64,000 bases of DNA, taken from Selenomonadaceae bacterium (GTDB lineage Bacteria; Bacillota; Negativicutes; Selenomonadales; Selenomonadaceae). The stretch lies in assembly GCA_030523645.1 (NCBI GenBank), contig JAUNIB010000002.1, positions 62,001-126,000 of the forward strand, written 5' to 3'. Below, piece by piece: positions 35,397-44,272 of this stretch (its first letter is position 1; the number at the start of each line of letters is the position of its first letter). A model generated the notes under the pieces. That model saw only the letters and a program-made list of their open reading frames with translations, searched no databases and was not told the origin of the DNA. The position numbers and the translations under genes are program-made.

Positions 35397-35629
35397 GCTC
35401 TGACCTCATGGAAGCCCTGTATTTCTATTCCGGCAGACTGTACCGCTTCCCTAACGATATCCGCCAGCTCCGGCGGGGAGCTCCAGGCAATGCCGCAGTC
35501 GGCGCTGATGCTCCGGGGCGCGGATATGAGCTTTCCCTCGATAGCCTTTTCCCGGCAGAGCTTTTCCACTGCCATAGCCTCTGCCGTGGTGTGAAATGTC
35601 ACTACGAAGCGCAATTCCTTTTCTCTCAT
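35393..35629 (-). CDS. DUF3343 protein
   Basis: A 78-residue protein of the DUF3343 family (RFVVTFHTTAEAMAVEKLCREK, then PRSISADCGIAW, a conserved Cys that may carry persulfide or perselenide). Proteins of this family commonly sit with YedE/TusA-like or NifS-like selenium genes. Its ATG overlaps the desulfurase stop (ATGA) and I chose it over an upstream TTG. Confidence 0.85.
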   Translation of the reverse strand: MREKELRFVVTFHTTAEAMAVEKLCREKAIEGKLISAPRSISADCGIAWSSPPELADIVREAVQSAGIEIQGFHEVRA

Positions 35630-36756
35630 TGGCAAATCTTCCTCAATGCACTCAGTGCCCTGTCCACTTCTTCCTCGGTATTGTGGTAGCCGAAGCTGAA
35701 ACGGACAGCCCCCTGCCCCTTCGTCCCCAATGCTTCGTGAAGACGGGGAGCGCAGTGAGCACCGGCCCGGGACGCAATGCCGTACTCCTCGGCCAGCTCG
35801 TCAGCCAGCTCTCCGGATGGGACATCCTGCCAGTTCAGGGACACTATCGGTGCTTTCTCATTGTCGAAATCTCCGTAGACCTTCATGCCGGGGATTTCTT
35901 TCACACCGTCATAAAACCGCTTCATCAATGCGGACTCTTTTGCCCTGATGTTCTCCATGCCTACGGACTCGATATAGCCGACAGCCGCCAGCAGTCCGGC
36001 AATGCCGTGACTGTTCAGCGTCCCTGCCTCAAGTCTTGTAGGCAGCTCAGGCGGCTGATGACGCAGGTATGTCTGTACGCCGGTACCGCCGCTTTTCAGC
36101 GGTCTTATCTCTACACCGTCTGCGATACAGAGTCCGCCGGTACCCTGTGGACCAAGCAGTGACTTGTGACCGGTAAAGCACAGCACCGATATATTCATGG
36201 CCGCCATGTCGATGGGAAATACTCCGGCCGTCTGGGAAGCATCCACGATGAACAGCAGCCCGTGTTCATGGGCGAAGCGTCCAATTCGCCCGATATCCAG
36301 CAGATTGCCTGTAAGATTTGAGCCGTGGGTGCAGACGATGGCCCGGGTGTTCTCCCGCAGCAGCGAAGAAAAATCGTCATGATTAATCCTGCCCTGCCGG
36401 TCTGCCGCCGCAAAATCCACCGCAACGCCCTGCTCTGCCAAATCGTAAAGTGGACGAAGGACGGAGTTATGCTCCAGGTCGGTGGAGATAACATGGTCGC
36501 CGGGCTTCAGCAGACCACGGATGGCAATATTCAGCGCCTCGGTTGAGTTTGCGGTAAAGACCACATTGCTGGGGCGCGGACAATTAAAAAGACCCGCCAA
36601 CCTCACTCTCGCCTCATATATTGTCCGGGATGCGTCCATCGACTGACCGTGAGCCGCCCGTCCGCTGTTGCCGAAGCTGTTCATGGCTGCCACGACTGCC
36701 TCGGTCACGCTCGCCGGTTTCGGCATCGTGGTCGCCGCATTATCAAAGTAAATCAT
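35626..36756 (-). CDS. NifS-like cysteine desulfurase/selenocysteine lyase of the selenium cluster
   Basis: A 376-residue PLP enzyme, class V aminotransferase fold. It begins IYFDNAATTMPKP, has ANSTEALNIAI, DASQTAGVFPID, the PLP lysine in FTGHKSLLGPQGTGG, and the nucleophilic Cys in RAGAHCAPRLHEALGT. It likely mobilises S or Se from cysteine or selenocysteine for SelD and the molybdenum cofactor. First gene of the long minus-strand operon; start follows a strong promoter at 36803-36831. Confidence 0.93.
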   Translation of the reverse strand: MIYFDNAATTMPKPASVTEAVVAAMNSFGNSGRAAHGQSMDASRTIYEARVRLAGLFNCPRPSNVVFTANSTEALNIAIRGLLKPGDHVISTDLEHNSVLRPLYDLAEQGVAVDFAAADRQGRINHDDFSSLLRENTRAIVCTHGSNLTGNLLDIGRIGRFAHEHGLLFIVDASQTAGVFPIDMAAMNISVLCFTGHKSLLGPQGTGGLCIADGVEIRPLKSGGTGVQTYLRHQPPELPTRLEAGTLNSHGIAGLLAAVGYIESVGMENIRAKESALMKRFYDGVKEIPGMKVYGDFDNEKAPIVSLNWQDVPSGELADELAEEYGIASRAGAHCAPRLHEALGTKGQGAVRFSFGYHNTEEEVDRALSALRKICQ

Positions 36757-36802
36757 CAGCTGTTCCGTTTCATTGTATTTTTATAAACATAACGCTAGCA
36801 AA

Positions 36803-36831
36803 ATTATACCGACTCATTAGCTTTACTGCAA
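36803..36831 (-). promoter_or_regulatory. Promoter of the selenium/molybdenum accessory operon
   Basis: Minus strand TTGCAG (36831-36826), 17 bp, perfect TATAAT (36808-36803), about 47 nt before the desulfurase start. The 200-bp divergent region also drives the plus-strand hydroxylase operon; for that direction I see only a TATGAT near 36900 without a clear -35. Confidence 0.6.
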
Positions 36832-36957
36832 GGGAAATCGTTGTTCATCAATTAAATCAACGAGAATACGCTGCTACCACTACAAAGATAAACGGCAATA
36901 TGATATGATAGAAATATAAAAGTATCTATACCGGTATGCAGAAACTGTGAGGTACCT

Positions 36958-37749
36958 ATGCTTACAATCAAAAACTATGTAAGAGCTCAGAGTCTCGACG
37001 AGGCCTACGAGCTGAATCAAAAAAAGACCGCCTGTGTTATGGGCGGCATGATGTGGCTGCGCATGACCGGCCGCACCGTTATGACGATGATTGATCTCTG
37101 CGGCCTCGGTCTGAACAAGATTGAGGAAACGGAGACAGAGTTCTCTATCGGAGCCATGGTCACGCTCCGTCAGCTGGAAACCCATCCCGGCCTCAACGCC
37201 TACACAAAAGGCTGTATGAAAAAGGCTGTTCAGGACATCGTCGGCATTCAGTTCCGCAACGGAGCAACTGTCGGCGGCAGTATATACGGCCGCTTCGGCT
37301 TCTCTGATGTAGTGACCGTTTTTCAGGCCATGGACACCTATGTTGAAATGCACAAGGGCGGCATTATCCCCCTTGCGGAATTTGTAAAGAAGCCCTACGA
37401 CCGGGATATTCTCGTCCGCATCATTGTAAAGAAGCAGCCTCTGGCCATCAGCTATCAGGCCATGCGTATCCAGCGGACCGATTTCCCGGTGCTTACCTGT
37501 GCCGTGTCGAAGCTGGGAGATGAATATCGCGCCGCCATCGGTGCCCGCCCCAGCGTTGCTGCTCTCATTCGTGATACCGAGGGCATTCTCGCCGCCGGGA
37601 TAAATGATGACAGCGCTGAAAAGTTCGCTGCTGCCGTCGCCGCTGCCGCAAAAACCGACAGCAACAGCCGCGGCAGTGCCGAGTACCGCACCCATCTGGC
37701 TAAGGTACTCACCCAGCGAGCCACTCTGGAGATAGGAGGTCAGCTGTAA
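36958..37749 (+). CDS. Molybdenum hydroxylase FAD subunit
   Basis: A 263-residue FAD-binding subunit of the xanthine dehydrogenase family (E. coli XdhB-like, CoxM fold). FAD pyrophosphate contacts appear in VMGGMMWLRM and RNGATVGGSIYGRFGFSDVV; the C-terminal CO_deh_flav_C domain includes AVSKLGDEYRAAIGARPS. Slightly shorter than usual (around 290). It passes electrons from the iron-sulfur clusters to NAD+ or another acceptor. Its TAA overlaps the next ATG (TAATG). Confidence 0.9.
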   Translation: MLTIKNYVRAQSLDEAYELNQKKTACVMGGMMWLRMTGRTVMTMIDLCGLGLNKIEETETEFSIGAMVTLRQLETHPGLNAYTKGCMKKAVQDIVGIQFRNGATVGGSIYGRFGFSDVVTVFQAMDTYVEMHKGGIIPLAEFVKKPYDRDILVRIIVKKQPLAISYQAMRIQRTDFPVLTCAVSKLGDEYRAAIGARPSVAALIRDTEGILAAGINDDSAEKFAAAVAAAAKTDSNSRGSAEYRTHLAKVLTQRATLEIGGQL

Positions 37750-38213
37750 TGGAAGTAAAGATAAATGTGAACGGCCGGGTCATCACCGACTCCGTCGATG
37801 CCGATATGCTCCTGATGGATTTTCTCCGGAAGCACGGCTGCTACAGCGTAAAGTGCGGCTGTGAGACTACCAACTGCGGTCTCTGCACCGTGTTAATGGA
37901 CGATGTTCCCGTCCTCTCCTGCTCCGTACTGGCGGCCAGAGCCGCCGGTCATAAGATAATGACCCTCGAAGGCCTGCAGGAAGAAGCCAAGGAATTCATC
38001 GGCTTCATCGCCAATCAGGGGGCAGAGCAGTGCGGCTTCTGCAATCCCGGCTTCATCGTCAATACCATTGCCCTGCTCCGGGAAAACCCCAATCCTACCG
38101 ATGATGAAATCAGGGCTTTCCTCGTAGGCAATCTCTGCCGCTGCAGCGGCTATGACGGACAGCTCAGAGGCATCCGCGACTTCCTGAACTTCCGGAACAG
38201 CAGAAAGGAGTAA
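37749..38213 (+). CDS. Molybdenum hydroxylase 2Fe-2S subunit
   Basis: A 154-residue subunit with two 2Fe-2S clusters: the plant-type ferredoxin set (CGCETTNCGLC...C, residues about 38-58) and the CO dehydrogenase-type set (GAEQCGFCNPGFIV ... NLCRCSGYDGQ). Length matches XdhC of E. coli or CoxS. It connects the molybdenum site to FAD. Middle gene of the three-subunit operon. Confidence 0.95.
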   Translation: MEVKINVNGRVITDSVDADMLLMDFLRKHGCYSVKCGCETTNCGLCTVLMDDVPVLSCSVLAARAAGHKIMTLEGLQEEAKEFIGFIANQGAEQCGFCNPGFIVNTIALLRENPNPTDDEIRAFLVGNLCRCSGYDGQLRGIRDFLNFRNSRKE

Positions 38214-38216
38214 GCC

Positions 38217-40523
38217 ATGGCAGAAAGAAATTTCAAGGTCGTCGGCAAAGGACACCGCAAGAAAGATTCCGAGCAGCTTCTCCTGGGCAAGCCGCTCTTC
38301 GTCGATGATATCACTACCGGTCAGGGCACTCTGGTGGTAAAGCTCCTCCGCAGCCCCCACCCCAACGCAATTGTCGAAGACATCAACACCGCTGTTGCAA
38401 AAAAGCTCCCCGGCATCGTGGCTGTCTACACCTGGCAGGATGTTCCGCAGGAGCGCTTCGCCATCGCCGGCCAGACCTATCCGGAGCCGTCTCCCTATGA
38501 CAGACTCATTCTCGACCGCCATGTCCGCTTCGTTGGCGACCCGGTAGCCATCATCGCCGGTGAAACCGAAAAAGCTGTCGACGCCGCCATGAAGGTCATC
38601 AAGGTAAAATACGAAGTGCTGGAGCCGGTCCTTGACTACCACACGGCCAAAGACAATCCTGTCCTCGTTCATCCCGAGGACAACTGGAAGGCTTCTCTGC
38701 CGGTAGGCGGCGACAACAAGCGCAACATGGTTGCCGCCGAAGAGCATACCCACGGCGATGTAGATGCTGTCTTTGCCACCTGTGACCACATCATTGAGCA
38801 CAAGTTCCACATCCGTGCCGTCCAGCAGACCATGATGGAGACCTTCCGCGCCTACACGGAGATTGACCGCTACGGCCGCCTCCATGTCATTTCTTCTACG
38901 CAGATAGTTTTCCATCTTCGCAGAATACTGTCTCATGCCCTCGGCATACCCAAGAGCAAGATTCGTACCGAAAAGCCCCGTATCGGCGGCGGTTTCGGTG
39001 CCAAGCAGACAGCAGTCAATGAAGTATATCCGGCCTTCGTCACCTGGATGACCAAGCGCCCGGCCAAAATCATATACTCCCGCAAGGAATGTCAGATATG
39101 CGGCAGTCCCCGTCACGAGATGGAGGTCAGCGTCCGTCTCGGTGCCATGCAGGACGGCACCATCCGGGGAATTCATGTCTACACCCTGTCCAACAGCGGT
39201 GCCTACGGTGAGCACGGCCCCACGACCGTTCATCTCTCCGGCACCAAGCCTATCCCACTCTACACCGGCAATCTGGAAGCCTATCGCTTCAATACCGAAG
39301 TCGTCTACACAAACCTTCAGGCCGCCGGTGCCTACCGCGGCTACGGCGCTCCGCAGGGAATATTTGCCGTAGAGTCCTGCGTCAATGAGCTGGCCGAGAA
39401 AATCGGCATGGATCCCACAGAAATTCGCCTGAAGAATATGGTTCGCGAGGGCATGATAATGCACGCCTACTACGGCGAGACCTGCAACGCCTGCGCTCTC
39501 GACCGCTGCATGGAGCGGGCCAAGGAACTTTTCAAATGGGATGAAAAATATCCTGTCCGTGACATGGGCAACGGCAAAGTCCGCACTGCCGGTGTGGCCA
39601 TGGCCATGCAGGGCTCCTGTATCTCCAACCTTGATGTAGGCTCTGCCACTCTGAAGCTCAGCGATGACGGCACCTACAATCTCATCCACGGTGCTGCCGA
39701 TATGGGTACCGGTTCTGATACCATCCTCGCTCAGATGGTAGCTGAGTGCATGGACTGCGAGCCTGATGATGTAGCCGTCCTGTCTGCCGACACCGACTAC
39801 TCGCCTTACGACTCCGGCTCATACGCCTCCTCCACTACCTACATTACCGGCAAGGCCACAGAGCTTGCCTGCGAGAAGCTGAAGAAGGAAATTTGCCATG
39901 TAGCCGCCGGCATGCTGGGCTGTGACGAGGAAGAAATGGAATTTGCCGGCAAGGAAGTCAAGCGCATCGGCACCGACCAGAGCGTTTCTCTGAAGGATAT
40001 TTCCTACAAGCTGCAGCTGAATTCCAACGACTCCGGTACTGTCACCGTCAGCCATTCCTCGCCGGTATCTCCCCCGCCCTATATGGTCGGCATGGTAGAG
40101 ATAGAGCTGGACAAGCTCACCGGCAAGGTAGATATCCTCAACTATCAGTCAGTCGTTGACTGCGGCACGGTAATCAACCCGAAGCTGGCCCGTATTCAGA
40201 CCGAGGGCGGCATCGCGCAGGGTATCGGCATGGCTCTCATGGAGAATGTCACCTATGTAAACGGCAAGCCCCTTGAAGAGAGCTTCATGCAATACAAGAT
40301 TCCCAGCCGTCAGGATGTAGGTGTCCTGCGTACTGAATTTGAGCAGAGCTACGAGCCGACCGGCCCCTTCGGTGCCAAGTCCATCGGCGAGGTGGTCATC
40401 AATACCCCCGCCCCGGCTCTCGCCCATGCAATCTATCGGGCTACCGGCACCTGGTTCCGTGATTTGCCTATTCTCCCGGAGCATATCGTATTCGGCAAGC
40501 AGCCCTTCTACGATAAGGATTAA
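38217..40523 (+). CDS. Molybdenum hydroxylase catalytic subunit, purine (xanthine) hydroxylase-like
   Basis: A 768-residue molybdopterin cytosine dinucleotide subunit, similar in size to E. coli XdhA. It contains the small Ald_Xan_dh domain at 1-125, then cofactor-binding motifs GGGFGAKQ, AYRGYGAPQG (Arg equivalent to bovine XDH R880, which binds the purine), AADMGTGSDTILAQ, and the active-site loop GPFGAKSIGE with the catalytic Glu. The surrounding yqeB/yqeC/selD genes indicate a cofactor with a labile selenium ligand. Xanthine is the likely substrate (permease nearby) but nicotinate or other heterocycles cannot be excluded. Start follows GGAG 8 nt upstream. Confidence 0.93.
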   Translation: MAERNFKVVGKGHRKKDSEQLLLGKPLFVDDITTGQGTLVVKLLRSPHPNAIVEDINTAVAKKLPGIVAVYTWQDVPQERFAIAGQTYPEPSPYDRLILDRHVRFVGDPVAIIAGETEKAVDAAMKVIKVKYEVLEPVLDYHTAKDNPVLVHPEDNWKASLPVGGDNKRNMVAAEEHTHGDVDAVFATCDHIIEHKFHIRAVQQTMMETFRAYTEIDRYGRLHVISSTQIVFHLRRILSHALGIPKSKIRTEKPRIGGGFGAKQTAVNEVYPAFVTWMTKRPAKIIYSRKECQICGSPRHEMEVSVRLGAMQDGTIRGIHVYTLSNSGAYGEHGPTTVHLSGTKPIPLYTGNLEAYRFNTEVVYTNLQAAGAYRGYGAPQGIFAVESCVNELAEKIGMDPTEIRLKNMVREGMIMHAYYGETCNACALDRCMERAKELFKWDEKYPVRDMGNGKVRTAGVAMAMQGSCISNLDVGSATLKLSDDGTYNLIHGAADMGTGSDTILAQMVAECMDCEPDDVAVLSADTDYSPYDSGSYASSTTYITGKATELACEKLKKEICHVAAGMLGCDEEEMEFAGKEVKRIGTDQSVSLKDISYKLQLNSNDSGTVTVSHSSPVSPPPYMVGMVEIELDKLTGKVDILNYQSVVDCGTVINPKLARIQTEGGIAQGIGMALMENVTYVNGKPLEESFMQYKIPSRQDVGVLRTEFEQSYEPTGPFGAKSIGEVVINTPAPALAHAIYRATGTWFRDLPILPEHIVFGKQPFYDKD

Positions 40524-40540
40524 GAATAAATTGTGGACCT

Positions 40541-40584
40541 AAAAAGCCTGCTGCACAGCCACTGTGCAGCAGGCTTTTTTTATC
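40541..40584 (+). terminator. Terminator of the molybdenum hydroxylase operon
   Basis: Hairpin AAAAGCCTGCTGCACAG with its complement, then TTTTTTTATC, 18 bp after the stop of the catalytic subunit gene. Confidence 0.92.
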
Positions 40585-40599
40585 TAATCATATTCATAC

Positions 40600-40930
40600 G
40601 ACAGGCTCCCCTTTAGGTGCGCATGAGCACTTAATGAGCTTGCGAATTTAGTGCGAGCCAGGCAAACTGCTTAGTGATATCCGAATGAAGTGAAGGATGA
40701 ACTTAGCATATTTGTAGGAGCTGGCACCGTAGGCGACTGAGGGGTGACAAGACTACCTCCAGCTTTATTCACCCCTCCGACCTCGCTGCGCTCGGCCACC
40801 TCCCCTAAATGGGAGGCTTTCGGCACTACTGCGTAGTAGGGGGCGGCCGCAGCCGCCCCGCTGTCAGACAAAGGACGTCCTTTATTTCGGGTCGCCTGCG
40901 GGCGACCCCTACAGGGCATCGACTGCAAAA
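40600..40930. repeat. Composite of REP-like palindromes, no gene
   Basis: About 330 bp of intergenic DNA between the hydroxylase terminator and purF. It contains a block CACCCCTCCG...CACCTCCCCTAAA.GGGAGGC also present at 60703-60745, then palindromes CTAC-TGC-GTAG, GGGCGGC-CGC-AGCCGCCC, AAAGGACGTCCTTT, and GGGTCGCC-TGC-GGGCGACC. The first 100 bp carry AGGCTCCCCTTTAGG and other short direct and inverted pieces. Looks like stacked mobile REP/MITE-like units. Confidence 0.65.
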
Positions 40931-40937
40931 TAAATAT

Positions 40938-42371
40938 TCACCGATTTTTAGTCCGCTCTTCAAAGATGTACTTCGAGGCTCCGGGAGGCTGCTCGCCCTG
41001 CTTAATGGGATAGCTGTTGTCGAAGCAGGCATAGCAGAGGCGCTCCGGGTCAATCTTGTCAAAGGATTTCTTCAGACCGTCGATGGACAGGAAGTGCAGT
41101 CCGTCGGCGTCAATATACTCTCTTATCTCCTCTACGGTCTTGGTAGCGGCGATAAGCTCCTTACGGACAGATGTATCTATTCCGTAATAGCAGGGATAAC
41201 CGATAGGAGGAGAAGAAATGCACATGAAAATCTTCTTTGCCCCGGCCTCTCTCAGCATCTTTACAATCTTGCCGCTGGTAGTACCGCGGACGATGGAGTC
41301 ATCCACCATGATGACATCCTTGCCCTCTACCACGCTCTTGATGGCGTTGAGCTTCAGACGGACGGATTTCTCACGGCTCTTCTGATTCGGCTGAATAAAG
41401 GTACGGCCGATGTAGCGGTTCTTGATAAGGCCGGTAACGAAGGGTATGCCGGACTCAAAGGCATAGCCGGTGGCGGCGGCCGTACCGGAGTCGGGTACGC
41501 TGATGACGATGTCACCCTTGAAGCCGCTCTCGCGAGCCAGCATTCTGCCCATCATGAAGCGGGCATCATGGACGCTCTGACCGTCGATGACAGAATCCGG
41601 GCGGGCAAAGTAGATGTACTCAAATACGCAGGAGGCTGTCTGCTGCCCCATGGCAAAGGGAACGGAGTGCAGACCGCTCTCATCGATAGTAACTATCTCA
41701 CCGGGAGCAACATCACGGACGAACTCCGCTCCCACTACATCAAGGCCGCAGGTCTCGGAGGACAGTACCCAGCCATCCTCCAGCCTGCCGATACAGAGAG
41801 GACGGAAGCCCTGCGGGTCTCTGGCACCGATGAGCTTATTCTCGGTCATGATGGTAAGGCAGTAAGCGCCCTTTACCTTCTTCAGACTTTCGGCAATTCT
41901 CTCCTCGATGCTGCCGGCTCGGGAGCGGGCAATCAGGTTGAGAATGACTTCGGTATCTATAGAGGTCTGGAATACGGAGCCGGTCTCCTCCAGCTGGTGA
42001 CGAACCTCGGCAGCATTGGTAAGGTTGCCGTTGTGGGCAAGGCTCAGCTTACCGCCGGAATAGTTGGCGATAAGGGGCTGAGTATTCATCAGCAGGCTGG
42101 AGCCGGTGGTAGAGTAGCGGACATGGCCGATGGCGATGTACTGATTTTCCATGTGGGGTACCTGATGACGAAATACTTCATTGACCAGACCCATGCCGCG
42201 GGTCACATCCATCCAGGCACCGTCGGTGTAGGCAATGCCGGCACTCTCCTGTCCTCTGTGCTGCAGTGCCTGCAGACCGAGATAAGTGTAGCCTGTTACA
42301 TCGGCAGTATGAGAATAGACGCCGAATACGCCGCATTCCTCATGCCATTTGTTTGCGGTTATTTCTACCAT
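40938..42371 (-). CDS. purF: Amidophosphoribosyltransferase
   Basis: A 477-residue enzyme for the first step of purine synthesis (PRPP + glutamine to phosphoribosylamine). A 12-residue propeptide precedes the nucleophile in HEECGVFGV; QALQHRGQESAGI and the PRPP loop VIMVDDSIVRGTT are clear. Cysteines in CVFEYIYF, GYPCYYG and CYACFDN fit the 4Fe-4S B. subtilis-type enzyme. It stands alone rather than in a pur operon, behind the amt gene and a hairpin. Confidence 0.97.
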   Translation of the reverse strand: MVEITANKWHEECGVFGVYSHTADVTGYTYLGLQALQHRGQESAGIAYTDGAWMDVTRGMGLVNEVFRHQVPHMENQYIAIGHVRYSTTGSSLLMNTQPLIANYSGGKLSLAHNGNLTNAAEVRHQLEETGSVFQTSIDTEVILNLIARSRAGSIEERIAESLKKVKGAYCLTIMTENKLIGARDPQGFRPLCIGRLEDGWVLSSETCGLDVVGAEFVRDVAPGEIVTIDESGLHSVPFAMGQQTASCVFEYIYFARPDSVIDGQSVHDARFMMGRMLARESGFKGDIVISVPDSGTAAATGYAFESGIPFVTGLIKNRYIGRTFIQPNQKSREKSVRLKLNAIKSVVEGKDVIMVDDSIVRGTTSGKIVKMLREAGAKKIFMCISSPPIGYPCYYGIDTSVRKELIAATKTVEEIREYIDADGLHFLSIDGLKKSFDKIDPERLCYACFDNSYPIKQGEQPPGASKYIFEERTKNR

Positions 42372-42396
42372 TTTTCTCTCCCTTTTTCTGACGCAA

Positions 42397-42422
42397 AGAG
42401 CCTCCCCGGGCGGGGAGGCCTC
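42397..42422 (-). terminator. Hairpin between the amt and purF genes
   Basis: Minus strand AGGCCTCCCCG with complement CGGGGAGGCT, then CTTTGCG. The T run is weak, so it may be a partial terminator or a processing site that lets some amt transcript continue into purF. Confidence 0.55.
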
Positions 42423-42435
42423 TTTATTTGTATTT

Positions 42436-44187
42436 TTACTCTACATCCTGCAGGGCAGCGAAGTCTTCTTCACCGGTGCGGACCTTTACTACCTTGTCCA
42501 CGCCGTATACGAAGATCTTGCCGTCACCGATATGACCGGTGTAAAGGGTCTTCTTGGCGGTTTCGATAACTTCCGATACAGGAATCTTGCTGACGACGAT
42601 TTCTACCTTTGCTTTCGGCAGGAGAGTGGCATCGATTTCAACGCCGCGGTACATCTCGCCGGCACCCTTCTGAATGCCGCAGCCCATAACCTGAGTAACG
42701 GTCATGCCGGTAACACCGAGGTTGTTCATGGACTTCTTCAGGCGCTCGATACGCTCCTGCTTGGTGATGATGACGACCTTGTAAATGCCGGTGCTGGCGG
42801 ATACAACGCTGTGGTCTACTACCGGTACGGCGATTGCCTTCTCTGCCGGAGTAGCAGCTTCATAATCGTCATTGCCGAGGTCGGTGTTCTCATTGACATC
42901 CATGAGCATGGTGTTGGATACATCTATGATGGAGAAGCCGAGGTAAGCGGAAGCAAGGCCGTGCTCAGTGGAGTCAAGACCTTTGATCTCTTCTTCCTTC
43001 TCTACCCGGAGACCCATAGTAGCCTTGATGACGGAGAAGACGATACCCATGGTAACGAAGGTCCAGGCTGCAACGGCTGCAACGCCGATAAGCTGAGTGG
43101 TGAGGAGCTTCATGCCGCCGCCGTAGAAAAGACCGACCAGCTCATCATTGCCGGGAGCGGTGGTAGTAGCGAAAAGACCAACAGCGATGGTACCCCATAC
43201 ACCGTTGAGGCAGTGAACTGCAACGGCACCGACCGGGTCATCAATGTGGAGAACATAATCAAGGAACCATACGCCGAATACTACCAGCAGACCGGCAACG
43301 AAGCCGATAACGATGGCACCGAAGGCATCGGTTACATCGCAGGGAGCAGTGATTGCTACCAGACCGGCAAGGGATGCGTTGAGGGTCATGGAGATATCGG
43401 ACTTGCCGAACTTAACCCAGGTGTAAACCATGGTGACTACAGTAGCTACAGCCGGGGCAATGGTGGTGGTAACGAAGATGGAAGCAAGCTGCTCTACGCT
43501 GGTAGCTGCGGCACCGTTGAAGCCGTACCAGCCGAGCCAGAGGATGAATACGCCGAGGCAGCCGATGGGAAGATTGTGACCCGGGAAAGCGTTTACCTTT
43601 GTTACATTGCCTTCCCTGTCGTAGCTGAACTTACCAAGGCGGGGTCCAAGGATTTTGGCACCCACCAGAGCGGCGATACCGCCGACCATGTGGATGGCGC
43701 AGGAGCCGGCGAAATCATGGAAGCCCATCTCGGCCAGCCAGCCGCCGCCCCAAATCCAGTGTGCTTCAATGGGATAAATAAGACCGCTGATGATTGCGGA
43801 GTATACGCAGTAGGAGAGGAACTTCGTCCGCTCTGCCATAGCACCTGAAACAATGGTTGCGGTGGTAGCACAGAACACGAGGTTAAAAATGAAGTTGGAC
43901 CAGTCGAAGTGAGCATAATCGGAGAAAATGCTGAAACCGGGCTTGCCCAGCAGACCCATCATATCTTCACCGAGAAGAAGGCTGAAGCCGATGGCAATGA
44001 AGGTAACTGTGCCGATACAGAAGTCACCCATATTCTTCATAAGGATGTTACCGGCATTCTTTGCTCTGGTGAAGCCGGCCTCTACCATAGCAAAGCCCGC
44101 CTGCATCCAGAAGACCAATGCGGCACCTAACAGGAACCAGACTCCAAAGACCTGATCGCTTATCGCTTTTGTAATTTCAACAGACAT
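42436..44187 (-). CDS. amt: Ammonium transporter fused to a PII signalling domain (Amt-PII)
   Basis: A 583-residue fusion. The first ~410 residues are an Amt/Mep/Rh channel of 11 helices (QAGFAMVEAGFTRAKNA; AGSCAIHMVGGIAALVGAKILGPR with the first pore His; GAVAVHCLNGVWGTIAVGLF with the second). After a ~55-residue linker, the last ~115 residues are a PII protein (GIYKVVIITKQERIERLKKSMNNLG ending RTGEEDFAALQ). The ATP-binding TGHIGDGKIFV is kept, but the T-loop uridylylation Tyr (RGAEY) is Ile here (RGVEI). PII therefore probably gates its own channel by ATP/ADP and 2-oxoglutarate rather than by uridylylation. Promoter and hairpin lie just upstream. Confidence 0.95.
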   Translation of the reverse strand: MSVEITKAISDQVFGVWFLLGAALVFWMQAGFAMVEAGFTRAKNAGNILMKNMGDFCIGTVTFIAIGFSLLLGEDMMGLLGKPGFSIFSDYAHFDWSNFIFNLVFCATTATIVSGAMAERTKFLSYCVYSAIISGLIYPIEAHWIWGGGWLAEMGFHDFAGSCAIHMVGGIAALVGAKILGPRLGKFSYDREGNVTKVNAFPGHNLPIGCLGVFILWLGWYGFNGAAATSVEQLASIFVTTTIAPAVATVVTMVYTWVKFGKSDISMTLNASLAGLVAITAPCDVTDAFGAIVIGFVAGLLVVFGVWFLDYVLHIDDPVGAVAVHCLNGVWGTIAVGLFATTTAPGNDELVGLFYGGGMKLLTTQLIGVAAVAAWTFVTMGIVFSVIKATMGLRVEKEEEIKGLDSTEHGLASAYLGFSIIDVSNTMLMDVNENTDLGNDDYEAATPAEKAIAVPVVDHSVVSASTGIYKVVIITKQERIERLKKSMNNLGVTGMTVTQVMGCGIQKGAGEMYRGVEIDATLLPKAKVEIVVSKIPVSEVIETAKKTLYTGHIGDGKIFVYGVDKVVKVRTGEEDFAALQDVE

Positions 44188-44223
44188 ACAAGATTCCCCC
44201 TAAATCATTTTGAAAAGCAAAAA

Positions 44224-44256
44224 AGGTGCTCGGATACTATTCGTATCCAAGCACCT
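44224..44256 (-). terminator. Strong hairpin with T run upstream of amt
   Basis: Minus strand AGGTGCTTGGATAC, loop GAATA, GTATCCGAGCACCT, then TTTTTGC. It is both the natural end of the glutamate synthase operon (stop at 44355) and, because a promoter lies at 44273-44301, a hairpin that begins about 10 nt into the amt transcript. Confidence 0.85.
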
Positions 44257-44272
44257 TTGCTTTACGGATTGC

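Noticed and set aside
36757-36957. A possible ModE operator between the divergent operons.
   Set aside because: I found no clear CGNTATAT-type inverted repeat; the E. coli consensus need not apply to this short regulator.
37893-39689. A 598-codon minus-strand frame opposite the hydroxylase genes.
   Set aside because: Shadow of the iron-sulfur and catalytic subunits, whose motifs are unmistakable on the plus strand.
40809-42569. A 586-codon plus-strand frame opposite purF.
   Set aside because: Antisense shadow of purF running into repeat DNA; no recognisable domain.
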